Positions 1 through 5,643 of a DNA stretch of 14,517 nucleotides are shown piece by piece. Location: contig CAVCFO010000035.1 of NCBI GenBank assembly GCA_963601575.1, positions 1 to 14,517 on the forward strand, in the 5' to 3' direction. The stretch comes from CAG-238 sp963601575 (lineage in GTDB: Bacteria; Bacillota; Clostridia; Peptostreptococcales; Anaerovoracaceae). The position numbers and the translations under genes are program-made. The notes beneath the pieces are model-generated. The model ran no database searches and had not been told where the DNA came from. It was given only the letters and a program-made list of their open reading frames with translations. The number at the start of each line of letters is the position of its first letter. Position 1 is the first letter of the stretch.

Positions 1-143
1 CAGAGATGTGCATGCCTGGAGATAACATCATCATGGAAGTAAAGCTCATCACTCCGATCGCAATCGAAGAGGGGCTGAGATTTGCTATTCGTGAAGGCGG
101 CAGAACGGTAGGTTCTGGCGTTGTAACAGAAGTTATCGAGTAA
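1..143 (+). CDS. tuf: Elongation factor Tu, C-terminal end (partial)
   Basis: Only the last 46 codons are present; the first complete codon is at position 3 and the stop TAA is at 141-143. The peptide begins EMCMPGDNIIMEVKLITPIA and ends GRTVGSGVVTEVIE, the near-invariant end of EF-Tu domain III. EF-Tu delivers aminoacyl-tRNA to the ribosome as a GTP-bound ternary complex in the cytoplasm; the GTPase domain lies outside the window. No clear intrinsic terminator follows directly. Instead a block of structured repeats begins within about 40 bp of the stop, and the first good terminator hairpin is at 598-622. Identification is very secure because this tail is among the most conserved bacterial protein sequences. 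Confidence 0.97.
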   Translation, partial: EMCMPGDNIIMEVKLITPIAIEEGLRFAIREGGRTVGSGVVTEVIE

Positions 144-159
144 TGACTTGTTAATTTTC

Positions 160-428
160 CGTTCTGCGGTGTTGCTCGCTGCAAATCCGTACTCACGTAC
201 GCTCAAGTACGCTCCGTGCGAATTTGCATCGTGCGCCTTGCATAACGAAAAATTTCCTGCGTCATTTCGGAAAATTTGAGTTGTGGCGTTGCCCGCTGCG
301 GCGCCCCGCGATGCTCACATACGCTCAAGTATGCTCCGCTCGCTCGTGCCTTGCCGCCTAGCCACGAACGATTTTTCCTGCGCATTTAGCAGATGATGCA
401 GCATAACGAAAAATTTCCTGCGTCATTT
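160..428. repeat. Two tandem hairpin repeats downstream of tuf, with a 28-bp exact direct repeat
   Basis: Unit 1 (about 160-267) holds a hairpin with outer arms GCAAAT (181-186) and ATTTGC (222-227) and apical stem CGTAC-gctcaa-GTACG (196-211). Unit 2 (about 283-428) holds the same loop with stem CATAC-gctcaa-GTATG (318-333), a G-C to A-T compensatory change. A 28-bp sequence starting GCATAACGAAAAATTTCC is identical at 240-267 and 401-428. A related sequence, CGAACGATTTTTCC followed by GCGCATTT, occurs at about 364-387 and 543-564, so the same tail follows the hairpins here and the element at 442-542. No plausible gene is seen from 144 to 622: the open frames here have no Shine-Dalgarno site and are made of repeat sequence. 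Confidence 0.75.
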
Positions 429-441
429 GAAAAAGGTGATT

Positions 442-542
442 GGCGTAGAGACAAAATTGCGCAAGCGCGATTCCGCAGGGGCAAACAGAATTTCTGCCCC
501 GAGGACAAGCGCGGAGCAATTTATGTCCTCGAAGCCTCTATG
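442..542. repeat. Structured interspersed repeat element, copy 1
   Basis: This is an imperfect ~100-nt palindrome. Pairings I can see, from outside in: GCGTAGAG (443-450) with CTCTATGC (536-543, one G-U); AAATTGC with GCAATTT; GCGC with GCGC; and an apical hairpin GGGGCA (478-483) with TGCCCC (495-500). Unpaired GATTCCGCA and GAGGAC flank the apical hairpin. The same architecture recurs at 14262-14357 and, split in two, at 14205-14239 plus 14388-14418, with different bases but preserved pairing. The family is not one I recognise; it could be a mobile palindromic repeat or a transcribed structured RNA. It sits between tuf and the terminator at 598-622. Confidence 0.75.
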
Positions 543-597
543 CGAACGATTTTTCCGGCGCATTTCGCAGATGACGCGGACATAATAAGCAATAAAG

Positions 598-622
598 AAG
601 CGGCTCTCATTGAGGGCCGCTT
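598..622. terminator. Bidirectional intrinsic terminator between tuf region and brnTA
   Basis: The stem is AAGCGGCTCTC (598-608) with GAGGGCCGCTT (612-622): 11 pairs including one G-U, loop ATT. TTTT follows on the plus strand; on the minus strand the stem is followed by the T-rich stretch CTTTATT. It ends the minus-strand brnTA operon six bases after the brnA stop and can also stop read-through from tuf. A terminator with the same core, AAGCGGCTC/GAGCCGCTT, occurs at 14448-14473. Confidence 0.85.
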
Positions 623-628
623 TTGAAT

Positions 629-856
629 CTATTCCCACGACAGGTGGCGCTCGTTAACCACGCAGTCGCGCAAATACATATTTATCAATGTCTGATACGG
701 AATGCCTACGTGGCTGGATTCTTCCCTGAAATAGCTTACAACATTTTCGTCAAGGTTGATGGTTATAGGCTTTTTCAGTGTCTTCGCATAAGGATTTTTT
801 ATAGCTTTGCTAAAATCAAATTCTTTATCTAAAAATTCATCATTGTTTTTCATCAT
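629..856 (-). CDS. brnA: BrnA-family antitoxin
   Basis: A 75-residue protein, the antitoxin half of a type II BrnT/BrnA toxin-antitoxin pair. In the family, BrnA neutralises BrnT and, through a ribbon-helix-helix-like DNA-binding fold, represses its own operon. Visible family features are the central KKPITINLDENVVSYFREE segment (strand then helix of the RHH fold) followed by a GIPYQTLINMYLRDCV segment, with a lysine-rich N-terminus. The start codon overlaps the brnT stop (ATGA, 853-856). An AGGAG site lies about 6 nt upstream inside brnT, so translation is probably coupled. A second ATG immediately follows the first, so the true start could be one codon later. The terminator at 598-622 ends the operon. 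Confidence 0.9.
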   Translation of the reverse strand: MMKNNDEFLDKEFDFSKAIKNPYAKTLKKPITINLDENVVSYFREESSHVGIPYQTLINMYLRDCVVNERHLSWE

Positions 857-1134
857 AGCATACTCCTTTCATAGCCAAGCTTTTCTGCGGCGGTTGCTTT
901 CCTCGATGAGATTATCCTAATTGTCGTTTCACCACGAATGCAGTGTACCACAAGAAGAACATTTCCATCCCTGCTACAACCTAAAATACGGAACCTTTCC
1001 TCATACAACGAATGAATTTCGTCATACTCTAACAATGCCTGCTCATCATAAAACACAGTCATCGCTTCTTCAAAAGAAACCCCGTGCTTACGCTGGTTGA
1101 TTAGATTTTTGTTTTCATCCCACTCGAATTTCAT
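853..1134 (-). CDS. brnT: BrnT-family toxin (RelE-like ribonuclease)
   Basis: A 93-residue protein with typical BrnT length and motifs: FEWDENKNLINQRKHGVSFE at the N-terminus, then EAMTVFYDE, EERFRILG, NVLLVVH and a C-terminal TTIRIISSRKATAAEKLGYE block. In characterised members, BrnT is a RelE-fold ribonuclease that inhibits translation and is released when BrnA is degraded. The conserved basic and aromatic residues of the fold are present, so I see no sign of decay. It is first in its operon, as usual for this family where the toxin gene precedes the antitoxin. Expression comes from the consensus promoter at 1158-1186. Confidence 0.92.
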   Translation of the reverse strand: MKFEWDENKNLINQRKHGVSFEEAMTVFYDEQALLEYDEIHSLYEERFRILGCSRDGNVLLVVHCIRGETTIRIISSRKATAAEKLGYERSML

Positions 1135-1149
1135 CGCATCACCGCTTTC

Positions 1150-1186
1150 ATATTTATATTATACATATAAGATAAATATCTGTCAA
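1150..1186 (-). promoter_or_regulatory. brnTA promoter with overlapping inverted repeat (probable BrnA operator)
   Basis: Read on the minus strand, TTGACA (1181-1186) is followed by exactly 17 nt and then TATAAT (1158-1163), a perfect consensus. An 8-bp inverted repeat, ATATTTAT (1150-1157) and ATAAATAT (1172-1179), spans the -10 box and part of the spacer. That is where an autorepressing antitoxin would bind. The promoter is seen directly; the operator role is inferred from BrnTA autoregulation. Confidence 0.85.
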
Positions 1187-1206
1187 CGAATTTTTCATTC
1201 TCCTAT

Positions 1207-1235
1207 TTGACATTCTACCCTCGTGGTGATAGAAT
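1207..1235 (+). promoter_or_regulatory. Promoter of the aroD-ecfA1-ecfA2-ecfT operon
   Basis: TTGACA (1207-1212), a 17-nt spacer, then TAGAAT (1230-1235). It lies back to back with the brnTA promoter, the two -35 boxes being separated by 20 bp. Transcription would start near 1242, leaving a leader of about 45 nt before the GTG start at 1289. Confidence 0.8.
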
Positions 1236-1288
1236 AAAATGGTCTATGAAAGTAAACCAAATTGAATGATTTGTGGGGGTGTTTGGAA

Positions 1289-2017
1289 GTGAGCATTTTT
1301 AGAAAATCCGGAAAAAAGAGAAACAAGAGACCGGAAATTTGCCTGTCGCTTGCCTGCGAGAATATGGACCAGCTGAGGGCCGAAATCGAAAAATATGGCA
1401 ATTATTGCACGATCATCGAATGGTGCGTGGATGCCTTCGGAGAAGCCGCGGAGCTTACGCAGGAGGATTTCATAGCCTTGCTTTGCGAAATCAAGAATCT
1501 CCGCAAGGGAAGAAAGCTTATCGTCGATTGCAAGGCAGAGGCCGAGCTCGAAGCCCGCATACTTCAGTGGTCGATGGGTATCGCCGATATGATAGATATC
1601 GATGCAGATAACCCCCTCGTAAACAAGCTCGTGCGCAGGGCAAGACGAAAAGGAACAAAGACAATCATCTCTCACCATGACTTCGAGGCGATGCCTACAA
1701 GAGACGAAATCGCGCTTGAGTTCATCAAGATGGAAAAGACAGGCGGAGACATTCTCAAAATCGCCGCCATGGCAAATAGCGAACAGGATACATATTCGCT
1801 CCTTGAGGGAGCAGCATCCTATTGCCAGCTAAAATACCATCAGCCGATCGTTGCGATAGCAATGGGAGAAGAAGGCCAGGTAAGCAGGATATGCGCAGGC
1901 GATTTTGGCGCGGTGATTAGCTATGCCTGCGGAAGCACTCCTACCGCACCCGGCCAAATCGATGCGAAGCGCCTATATGAATATATGAACAAATATTATA
2001 GCAAAGAGGGACTTTGA
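1289..2017 (+). CDS. aroD: Divergent type I 3-dehydroquinate dehydratase
   Basis: Type I DHQ dehydratases convert 3-dehydroquinate to 3-dehydroshikimate in the shikimate pathway through a Schiff base on a (beta/alpha)8 barrel. Seen here: IIEWCVDAF (Glu46 region of the Salmonella enzyme), ISHHDFEAMP (catalytic His143), GGDILKIAAM (Schiff-base Lys170), GQVSRICAGDFG (Arg213) and TPTAPGQI (Gln236). Two usual substrate-binding arginines look replaced: EWRVD reads EWCVD, and the FTFRSAKEGG motif reads VDCKAEAELE, so catalysis may be changed. I prefer GTG at 1289 (242 aa; GGGGGTG about 7 nt upstream); an in-frame TTG at 1262 would add nine residues. The stop overlaps the ecfA1 ATG by one base. It is first in the operon, an unusual partner for ECF genes. 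Confidence 0.8.
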   Translation: MSIFRKSGKKRNKRPEICLSLACENMDQLRAEIEKYGNYCTIIEWCVDAFGEAAELTQEDFIALLCEIKNLRKGRKLIVDCKAEAELEARILQWSMGIADMIDIDADNPLVNKLVRRARRKGTKTIISHHDFEAMPTRDEIALEFIKMEKTGGDILKIAAMANSEQDTYSLLEGAASYCQLKYHQPIVAIAMGEEGQVSRICAGDFGAVISYACGSTPTAPGQIDAKRLYEYMNKYYSKEGL

Positions 2018-2859
2018 TGAGCGAAAACATAATTAAAGTCGAAAATTTAATCTTTGAATATGCCAAGACCCAGGAAGAAGAGAGCATTACCATAAGAGCA
2101 ATTGACGGCGTGAGCTTTGAGATCGAGCAGGGAAGCTTCACCGCGATCATCGGAAAGAACGGCTCCGGCAAGTCCACCCTCGCAAAGAACCTAAACGGAC
2201 TTCTCACGCCGACATCCGGAAGCGTATATGTCGCTGGATTCGACACTACGGATCCTGAGCATATCTGGGATGTGAGGCAGACTGCGGGTATGGTATTTCA
2301 AAATCCTGACAACCAGCTCGTATCTGCAATAGTAGAGGATGATGTTGCATTCGGACCGGAGAACCTCGGAGTGCCGCCTGATGAGATAAGGCGGCGCGTA
2401 GACAAGGCGCTCGAGGATGTGAACATGGGCAAGTTCAAGAAAAAGGCACCGCATCTCCTCTCCGGCGGCCAGAAACAGAGGATCGCAATAGCAGGCGTCG
2501 TTGCCATGAAGCCTGGCTGCATCATCTTTGACGAACCGACGGCGATGCTGGATCCAAAAGGACGCAAAGAAATAATGGCAATAATCGATGAGCTACATGC
2601 CGAGGGAATCACGGTCGTGCTCATCACGCATTTTATGGAAGAAACAGTAGGAGCAGACAGGCTCATAATCATGAACGAGGGCCGAATCCTCCTCGACGGA
2701 AGCCCGGCGGATGTATTCGCACGGGGCGATTTGATCCGCGAGGCGAACCTCGAGCTGCCGCTGATGGCAGATATGGCGCAAAAACTCAGAGATCTTGGGA
2801 TCGATGTGCCCCGCGACATAATCACACAAGAAAAGATGGTTGAATTTATATGTCAATAA
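2017..2859 (+). CDS. ecfA1: ECF transporter ATPase subunit A1
   Basis: A 280-residue ABC ATPase that powers energy-coupling-factor vitamin or metal importers at the inner face of the membrane, paired with EcfA2 on the EcfT scaffold. Motifs in order: Walker A GKNGSGKST (about residues 46-54), Q-loop VFQNPDNQLV, signature LSGGQKQRIAIAG, Walker B CIIFDEPTAMLD, and switch His in VVLITHFMEE. The Q-loop sequence QNPDNQ is typical of EcfA proteins. I choose ATG at 2017, which overlaps the aroD stop (TGATG) with GAGGG 7 nt upstream; a TTG one codon earlier is less likely. The C-terminal ~60 residues form the usual EcfA helical extension. Its 3' end overlaps ecfA2 by 10 bases. Confidence 0.95.
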   Translation: MSENIIKVENLIFEYAKTQEEESITIRAIDGVSFEIEQGSFTAIIGKNGSGKSTLAKNLNGLLTPTSGSVYVAGFDTTDPEHIWDVRQTAGMVFQNPDNQLVSAIVEDDVAFGPENLGVPPDEIRRRVDKALEDVNMGKFKKKAPHLLSGGQKQRIAIAGVVAMKPGCIIFDEPTAMLDPKGRKEIMAIIDELHAEGITVVLITHFMEETVGADRLIIMNEGRILLDGSPADVFARGDLIREANLELPLMADMAQKLRDLGIDVPRDIITQEKMVEFICQ

Positions 2860-3719
2860 AGGTAGAACATTTAACTCATATATATGATAAGGGCATGCCG
2901 ACAGAATCCGTGGCGCTTGATGACATCAGCTTCACGGCAGATGACGGACAGTTTGTCGGAATCATCGGTCATACCGGCTCCGGAAAGTCCACGCTGCTTC
3001 AGCATCTGAACGGCCTTCTCAAACCCGACAGCGGCTCGGTGATCGTAGGCGGCGTAGACATCACAAAGCCCGGGATTTCCATGGTAGAAATAAGAAAACG
3101 CATTGGCCTGGTGTTTCAGTATCCCGAGTACCAGCTCTTCGAAGAAACTGTCGCAAAGGACGTTGCCTTCGGCCCGAAGAACCTCGGCCTTTCGCAAGAT
3201 GAGATAGAGGAGCGAGTCAAAGAAGCAATCGAGCTTGTCGGACTCGACTACGAGAAGATAAAGGACAGATCGCCCTTTGAGCTATCGGGCGGACAGAAGC
3301 GCCGCGTGGCAATCGCGGGCGTTGTTGCAATGCGCCCCGAGGTTTTGATCCTGGACGAACCGACGGCAGGCCTCGACCCGAAAGCACATAAGGACGTGCT
3401 TGCCATGGTAGAAGAGGTCCATCGCCGCACGGGCAATATCACGATCTTTGTTTCCCACAACATGGCAGACATCGCACGCCTCTCAGACAAGGTAGTCGTC
3501 ATAAATAGCGGGCTCATGGTCGCAGAGGGAAGCCCCCGCGAGGTCTTCTCCATGAAAGAAAAGCTAAGAGACGTAGGCCTTGACCTTCCGCCCGTAACAG
3601 AATTTACAGAATGCCTGCGCGAGAGGGGAATCGAGCTTTCGCCTACGATCCTTGATGCAAACGAGGCCGCGCGCCAGATCGCAGAATATCTAAAGAAAAA
3701 TCGAAAAGGACGCCCATGA
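2850..3719 (+). CDS. ecfA2: ECF transporter ATPase subunit A2
   Basis: A 289-residue second ECF ATPase. Walker A is GHTGSGKST, the Q-loop VFQYPEYQLF, the signature LSGGQKRRVAIAG, Walker B VLILDEPTAGLD and the switch histidine is in IFVSHNM. GHTGSGKS and QYPEYQLF are characteristic of EcfA2 (EcfA prime) rather than EcfA1. The start ATG lies within the last codons of ecfA1 (10-base overlap) with no strong Shine-Dalgarno site, which implies translational coupling and matched stoichiometry of the heterodimer. The C-terminal ~60 residues (from about KEKLRDVGLDLPPVTEF) form the EcfA C-terminal domain. No irregularity seen. Confidence 0.95.
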   Translation: MSIKVEHLTHIYDKGMPTESVALDDISFTADDGQFVGIIGHTGSGKSTLLQHLNGLLKPDSGSVIVGGVDITKPGISMVEIRKRIGLVFQYPEYQLFEETVAKDVAFGPKNLGLSQDEIEERVKEAIELVGLDYEKIKDRSPFELSGGQKRRVAIAGVVAMRPEVLILDEPTAGLDPKAHKDVLAMVEEVHRRTGNITIFVSHNMADIARLSDKVVVINSGLMVAEGSPREVFSMKEKLRDVGLDLPPVTEFTECLRERGIELSPTILDANEAARQIAEYLKKNRKGRP

Positions 3720-3731
3720 GGCTTAGAAAAT

Positions 3732-4532
3732 ATGATTAGAGACATTACGCTGGGTCAGTATTACCCGGGAGAATCTTGGGTACATAAGCTTGATCCGAGA
3801 GTAAAAATAATAGCAACATTGCTATTTATAATTGAACTTTTTATCGTAAATAACTTCGCAGGCTTTGCGATCTCGGCGGCGGTGCTGGCGGTGATTATCG
3901 CAATATCGAAGGTTCCGATGAGCTTCATCATGAGAGGGCTAAAACCCATCCTCATAATCCTGCTTTTTACATTCGCCTTGAATATCTTTATGATAAACGG
4001 CGAGGTGATATGGAGCTGGTGGATTCTAAAGATTACAAAAGAAGGAATCCGTACCGCGATATTCATGGCGGTCAGGCTGATCCTTCTCATTATCGGATCC
4101 TCCATGCTCACACTCTGTACAAGGCCCCTTAGCCTCACGGACGGAATCGAAAGGCTGCTTTCGCCATTCAAGGAGATCGGACTTCCCGCGCACGAAATCG
4201 CAATGATGATGACCATCGCCCTCAGGTTCATCCCGACCCTGCTCGAAGAAACAGACAAGATCATGAAGGCTCAGCAGGCGCGCGGCGCAGACTTTGAATC
4301 TGGCAGCATCATGCATAGGGTAAAGAGCCTGATCCCGATACTCGTGCCGCTGTTTGTGAGCGCATTTCGCATCGCAAACGACCTTGCCATGGCGATGGAA
4401 GCAAGATGCTACCGCGGCGGCAAGGAGAGGACTAGGATGCACCAGATGGAGCTTTGCGGCAGAGACTATGCGGCATTTTTCCTTCAGGCGCTGTTCCTTG
4501 CGGCGATTATCGCAAGCGCAAAGCTGCTTTAG
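3732..4532 (+). CDS. ecfT: ECF transporter transmembrane subunit T
   Basis: A 266-residue membrane protein, the transmembrane scaffold that couples the EcfA1/A2 ATPases to exchangeable substrate-binding S components. It starts MIRDITLGQYYPGESWVHKL, followed by the DPRVKII segment typical of EcfT, then several strongly hydrophobic helices (about residues 28-60, 70-100, 110-135 and 245-266). The two coupling motifs with Ala-Arg-Gly character are visible as QQARGAD and MEARCYRGG. It begins 12 bp after ecfA2, with a weak GAGG about 11 nt upstream of the ATG. No S component lies in the window, so this is a shared (group II) module whose substrate cannot be deduced here. Confidence 0.93.
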   Translation: MIRDITLGQYYPGESWVHKLDPRVKIIATLLFIIELFIVNNFAGFAISAAVLAVIIAISKVPMSFIMRGLKPILIILLFTFALNIFMINGEVIWSWWILKITKEGIRTAIFMAVRLILLIIGSSMLTLCTRPLSLTDGIERLLSPFKEIGLPAHEIAMMMTIALRFIPTLLEETDKIMKAQQARGADFESGSIMHRVKSLIPILVPLFVSAFRIANDLAMAMEARCYRGGKERTRMHQMELCGRDYAAFFLQALFLAAIIASAKLL

Positions 4533-4545
4533 CAAATGGCATCAG

Positions 4546-4588
4546 AATATAAAAGTATATAAAGCATATAAAGTATATTGCATATAAT
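4546..4588 (+). promoter_or_regulatory. AT-rich repeated stretch upstream of trmB, possible -10 box
   Basis: The ecfT-trmB gap (4533-4638) contains imperfect 9-mers of the form GTATATAAA/GCATATAAA, ending in TATAAT at 4583-4588. No good -35 box lies 16-18 nt upstream, and TG sits one base too far for an extended -10. It may be a weak trmB promoter; there is no terminator after ecfT, so read-through is equally possible. Confidence 0.35.
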
Positions 4589-4638
4589 GTAAGGGAAATA
4601 TAAAAATACGAAATTAGAATAAACTATAAGGAAACGGT

Positions 4639-5298
4639 ATGAGGCAGAGAAATATCAAAAATCTCGGCGAGAAGATAGAGCAAAATTCAAGGCTCCTTAT
4701 AGAGGACCCGCGGGATATCAAGGGCCGCTGGGCGGAGCTTTTTGGAAATGATAATCCGATTTATCTTGAGATAGGCTGCGGCAAGGGAAATTTTATCACG
4801 CATCATGCGGAGAATGAGCCTGCGGCTAGCTTCATAGCCTGCGAAGGCCAAAGCTCCGTGGTGCTCCGCGCGCTCGAGAAGGCACAGGAGGCAGAGCTAA
4901 ACAATCTCAGGATATTCATAGGCTATGTGCATGACCTCAGAGATTATTTCGAGAAGGGAGAGCTCGCCGGGATATATCTAAACTTTAGCGATCCCTGGCC
5001 GAAGGCAAGACACGCAAAGCGGCGATTGACATATAGAGCGCGCCTTGCAAATTACATGAGCGTGCTTAGAAGCAACGGATTTTTGGAGTTTAAGACGGAT
5101 AACGATGCTCTGTTTGAGTTCAGCATCGAAGAGCTAGATGCGGCAGGCTACGAAATAGTTGAGCTTACAAGGGATCTGCATAACGCGCCCGGCGGGCAGT
5201 ATGCGTCAAAATCTTCTCAGTTCATGACCGAGTACGAGCAGAAATTTTCCGGGCAGGGAAAGAACATTAGCTTTCTGAGAGCCGTGCCAAGGGACTAG
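4639..5298 (+). CDS. trmB: tRNA (guanine-N7)-methyltransferase
   Basis: A 219-residue SAM-dependent methyltransferase that forms m7G at position 46 of the tRNA variable loop. Seen: SAM-binding motif I YLEIGCGKGNF (about residues 47-57), FIACEGQSS, the signature NFSDPWPKARHAKRRLT (about 115-131), FKTDNDALFEFS and the C-terminal TEYEQKF segment. All are typical TrmB landmarks and the length is normal. ATG at 4639 has AAGGAAA about 5 nt upstream. The gene is 106 bp from ecfT in the same direction and ends in a strong terminator at 5314-5352. No irregularity seen. Confidence 0.96.
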   Translation: MRQRNIKNLGEKIEQNSRLLIEDPRDIKGRWAELFGNDNPIYLEIGCGKGNFITHHAENEPAASFIACEGQSSVVLRALEKAQEAELNNLRIFIGYVHDLRDYFEKGELAGIYLNFSDPWPKARHAKRRLTYRARLANYMSVLRSNGFLEFKTDNDALFEFSIEELDAAGYEIVELTRDLHNAPGGQYASKSSQFMTEYEQKFSGQGKNISFLRAVPRD

Positions 5299-5313
5299 AG
5301 AAAAAATGGTAAA

Positions 5314-5352
5314 AAAATCAGGCAATCGAGTTAATTTCGGTTGCCTGATTTT
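5314..5352 (+). terminator. Intrinsic terminator of trmB
   Basis: The stem is AAAATCAGGCAATCGA (5314-5329) with TCGGTTGCCTGATTTT (5337-5352): 16 pairs including one G-U, loop GTTAATT. The A-rich left arm and T-rich right arm make it likely to work in both directions. It isolates the following surface-protein gene, which needs its own promoter. Confidence 0.9.
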
Positions 5353-5446
5353 GTATGCACTTGAACTGCTATTGGACTGCTATACTAAAAGCGGGCGGCA
5401 TGGATAATTTTATTGCAAAATACCCATATATGAAAATTTATACTAG

Positions 5447-5476
5447 TTGACAGATCGGCATGGGGGGGGGTATCAT
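5447..5476 (+). promoter_or_regulatory. Promoter of the beta-helix surface-protein gene, G9 tract in spacer
   Basis: TTGACA (5447-5452), an 18-nt spacer (5453-5470) and TATCAT (5471-5476). Positions 5462-5470 of the spacer are nine consecutive Gs, directly against the -10 box. AT-rich DNA precedes the -35 box and could act as an UP element. Loss of one G would give the optimal 17-nt spacing. Homopolymers at this position are known phase-variation devices, as in Neisseria meningitidis porA; that role here is inferred. Confidence 0.8.
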
Positions 5477-5492
5477 AAGGGAAAGAAAATTT

Positions 5493-5609
5493 TTGCGCCT
5501 GCCGGATTTTTGTACTTTTCAGGGGTTACGGCGGATTGAGCGTTCGCATTTATTTGCGAAAAGTAGACATCCACCGCAGAAAAGCCTATGCCGAAGTGTA
5601 AGGGCGCAA
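5493..5609 (+). promoter_or_regulatory. Structured 5' leader of the beta-helix protein gene, class unassigned
   Basis: The ~160-nt leader can fold with a long-range closing stem TTGCGCC (5493-5499) with GGCGCAA (5603-5609). Inside are CGGCGGAT (5529-5536) with ATCCACCG (5569-5576, one mismatch) and TTCGCA (5543-5548) with TGCGAA (5555-5560). A competing pair, TACTTTTC (5513-5520) with GAAAAGTA (5558-5565), overlaps the inner hairpin, so two exclusive folds or a pseudoknot are possible. I could not match it to a riboswitch class I know. The ribosome binding site lies just outside the closing stem. Confidence 0.45.
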
Positions 5610-5643
5610 GAGTAAAACTAAATATGTATAGTAGGAGGAGAAG

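Noticed and set aside
393..638. Short open frames on both strands between tuf and brnA
   Set aside because: They run through the structured repeats and terminator, lack ribosome binding sites and resemble no protein.
5493..5609. Cyclic-di-GMP-I riboswitch call for the leader of the beta-helix gene
   Set aside because: A few GC-rich fragments look similar, but the ordered conserved core of that class is not present.
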